From Pleurotus ostreatus/Saccharomyces cerevisiae fusant (taxonomy: Eukaryota; Opisthokonta), in assembly GCA_024196135.1 (NCBI GenBank), contig JAMQCK010000498.1, forward strand, positions 1 to 21,368: DNA of 21,368 bases, in the 5' to 3' direction. The translations under genes were made by a program, and so were the position numbers. The stretch's first letter is position 1, and each line of letters starts with the position of its first letter. The notes below the pieces were generated by a model. The model searched no databases. It was not told the DNA's origin and was given only the letters and a program-made list of their open reading frames with translations. Shown here piece after piece: positions 19,338-21,368 of the stretch.

Positions 19338-21368
19338 TCATCCAGACAGTGCGCGGGGTGGTCCACCCGATAGACGCGCCAAATCTTGTATACCCCGCTG
19401 CATATCGCTCTGCCAGAGCTCAAGCTCAGCACAGCGCTGCTTCAACTGCTCATTCGACTGCTCGATAGCTCGCCTCTGCTGCTCGTGTGCCCTCTCGGCC
19501 TGCCGCCTCTGCTCCTTCTCCTTCTCCAGTTGACGGTTCTGATCCCCGTTGGCCTGCTCCAGCTGCCGCTTCTCCTGCTCCGTGACCTTGCTGCGGGCCA
19601 CGACCTCGCGCGTGTGCTTGAGCATCGCGTTGTAGCGCGCCTGCAGCTCGTCCTTCTCCCGTTTCGCGGCGCTGAGCTTCTGTGCGAGACCCGAATCGCC
19701 GCTGCTGGAGGATATTGGCGCGGGTGCGAGTATAGGTTCCTCTAGCCGCCGCTCGAGCTCAAGGATCCGCTTCTGCTGCACCTCGGACTGCTCTTCGAGG
19801 GCGGCGTGCGCCCTGATGAGGGTTTCCTTCTGCGCCGCGAGCTCGTCCTTCAGTCGCTCCATGACGCTGAGCTTGCGCGCGAGGCCAGGGTCTACCGAAG
19901 GGGATGGTGGCGCGGGAGCCTGCGCTGGCGGCTCTCGCTGTCGCTCGAGCATGAGAATTCGCTTCTGCTGCTTCTCGGTCTGCTCTTCTAGCTCCGCATG
20001 CGCTCGCGCGAGTCGATCCTTCTGTCTCGCCAGCTCGTCTCTCTGTCGCGTGAGCTGGTCATTCTCCTTCGCGAGTTCGTCCGTCCGCCTTGCGAGCTCG
20101 TCCCTCTGCTTGGCGAGTTCATCCTTTTGCTTCGCGAGCTCGGCGTTGCTCGACTGCAGCTCACGATTCTCGATGTTGAGGCGCTGGTCCATAGTCTGGT
20201 ATCGCCGCCCGAGCTTGGCGTGCTTGCGCTCAAGGTCGACGTGTTTGGCTTCCAGGTCAGCGCTGCGCTTCTCAAGGTCGGCGTAGCGCTGCTCGAGGTC
20301 GCGCTTGCGATGCTCGAGAACACGGTTCTTGCTCTCGAGCTCAGCGATGTGTGTTGCAGGACCGGCGGGTGCAGTGGGAGCAGCTGGTGCAGAAGGAACG
20401 GATGGTACATTGCTGGCTTCGCGGGTTCGCATTGGCTGCGCGAGATTGGTCTCCTGAGTCGATGCTCTCGAGGACAGCGTAATCGGATGTGGCTTCTTCG
20501 GAAGTGGGGTGAGTTCTGCGCCATTGCGAGACATTGGGCACTCGACGGTTTCCACCTTCGGCACCGAGGAAGTCGGTGCTAGCTGAGAAATCGACGGGCC
20601 CGGGGTGCTTTCTGCAGTGCTGCTCGACCTCTTCGCGCTCGTTTCTTGGGCAGAGAGACGGCGTACACCTCGTTCACCATCGTCTGGAGCAGTCGACGCC
20701 AAGACCCTCCTCGCAACCTCATCCCATGCTTGCGACTGCCGCTCATCGACGGAGGAGTGCAGGATCCTGCGGAGGCACGGAAGCGTCCTCGCCAGGAAGT
20801 CCACGACCGCATCAACGCTATACGAGTCGATGGTCGAGTCGCCCACGTCCAGCGTCGTCACCCACGACTGCGATGGCAGCGGTTCCCCAGGTTCCGGACG
20901 CTGCCACGGCCATTGCGTACTGCGTGTATCCACCGCGAGCGCCAGCGTCTCCAGGTCCGCGCACTTCTTCGCGAAGACCGCCACGCACGCCAGCGGCGTC
21001 GGCGAGCGGCGCGCCTTGTCTGACACAGAGCTGAGGCGCAGGGTGCGCAGTCTGGGCCACCATTTAGCGACGGCCTGACACTCCCGCTGGTCGAGGATGA
21101 CGCCGCGCGCGACGTCGAGCACGAGCATCTGGAGCTGCTTGAACTCGGCGAGCAGGACGAGGTGCGACAAGTAAAGCGGCCAGTCGACGCAGGATAAGAG
21201 GTCGCCTTCCCTGCGACGGATGACCAGCGTCTGGAGTGCATGTGGGTTGCAACTCCGGCTGATGGCCACAAGTAGGTCGTAGAACTCGTCTGCCGTTATA
21301 CGTCCGATATGCTGGAGGCATAACCGCCGCAACCTCTGGTGGTCGAAAGACTCGATGATTGCTTGCGA
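19338..21368 (-). CDS. F-box/LRR coiled-coil paralogue, 5' end beyond window
   Basis: A continuous minus-strand frame to the window edge (about 676 codons), with no start in the window. It is colinear with the neighbouring F-box gene product: shared segments include DLLVAISRSCNPHALQTLVI, LDVARGV, VAKWWPRLRTLRLSS, LETLALAVDTR, TTLDVGDSTIDSYSV and QSQAWDEVARRVL. After the LRR-like region comes a Ser/Pro/Thr linker, then about 310 residues of coiled coil from HIAELESKNRVLEHRKRDLE to the end. The coiled coil includes a run of near-exact heptads (DELAKQR, DELARRT, DELAKEN, DELARQK), matched by a 21-bp periodicity near 20010-20150, and ends SGGPPRALSG. The N-terminal F-box expected by homology would be to the right of the window. 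No stop or frameshift interrupts the visible part, so it looks functional. Confidence 0.87.
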   Translation of the reverse strand, partial: SQAIIESFDHQRLRRLCLQHIGRITADEFYDLLVAISRSCNPHALQTLVIRRREGDLLSCVDWPLYLSHLVLLAEFKQLQMLVLDVARGVILDQRECQAVAKWWPRLRTLRLSSVSDKARRSPTPLACVAVFAKKCADLETLALAVDTRSTQWPWQRPEPGEPLPSQSWVTTLDVGDSTIDSYSVDAVVDFLARTLPCLRRILHSSVDERQSQAWDEVARRVLASTAPDDGERGVRRLSAQETSAKRSSSTAESTPGPSISQLAPTSSVPKVETVECPMSRNGAELTPLPKKPHPITLSSRASTQETNLAQPMRTREASNVPSVPSAPAAPTAPAGPATHIAELESKNRVLEHRKRDLEQRYADLEKRSADLEAKHVDLERKHAKLGRRYQTMDQRLNIENRELQSSNAELAKQKDELAKQRDELARRTDELAKENDQLTRQRDELARQKDRLARAHAELEEQTEKQQKRILMLERQREPPAQAPAPPSPSVDPGLARKLSVMERLKDELAAQKETLIRAHAALEEQSEVQQKRILELERRLEEPILAPAPISSSSGDSGLAQKLSAAKREKDELQARYNAMLKHTREVVARSKVTEQEKRQLEQANGDQNRQLEKEKEQRRQAERAHEQQRRAIEQSNEQLKQRCAELELWQSDMQRGIQDLARLSGGPPRALSG
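20010..20150 (-). repeat. Heptad-encoding 21-bp repeat array
   Basis: A tandem array of roughly six to seven 21-bp units within the right-hand F-box paralogue encodes variants of the heptad ELAxQRD. Each unit contains a GAGCTCG- or GCGAGTTC-like core on the plus strand. The left-hand paralogue lacks this perfect array, so the coiled coil has been lengthened by repeat expansion after the gene duplication. Confidence 0.7.

Overview
The window comes from a filamentous basidiomycete, most likely an Agaricomycete. Three things point there: compact introns of about 47-80 nt with GTRNGT-type donors, CTNAY branch sites and YAG acceptors; moderately high GC; and two STE3-type lipopeptide pheromone receptor genes side by side, the hallmark of the basidiomycete pheromone/receptor (B, or P/R) mating-type region. 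I could not assign a genus. All exon structures below were read by eye from splice signals and reading-frame continuity.

Left part (1-5244): two receptor genes, both on the minus strand. The first (<1-1061) has all seven membrane segments, but its C-terminal tail runs off the window. The second (2609-5244) is a shorter-loop, divergent STE3 receptor whose reading frame continues through three more introns into a tail of about 470 residues rich in Ser, Thr and Pro. A 26-bp minisatellite overlaps its 3' end. The receptors' expected partner, a farnesylated pheromone precursor, was not found anywhere in the window.

Middle (5245-14722): about 2 kb without a convincing gene; then a seven-exon plus-strand gene for a 423-residue seven-pass membrane protein (7293-8967), preceded by a cluster of CGTATR motifs; another empty 2 kb; then an eleven-exon plus-strand gene (10999-14722) for a 1075-residue membrane protein with a long disordered tail.

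Right part (15264-21368): two minus-strand tandem paralogues. Each has a leucine-rich-repeat-like region, a Ser/Thr/Pro linker and a long coiled coil; the complete one also shows an F-box-like N-terminus. The second copy is cut by the window end. The 1.2 kb between them carries a dispersed AGTAAGGC motif.

The receptors would sense pheromone and signal through a G protein and MAP kinase cascade during mating. The remaining genes have no demonstrated link to that pathway and look like lineage-specific neighbours of the locus.
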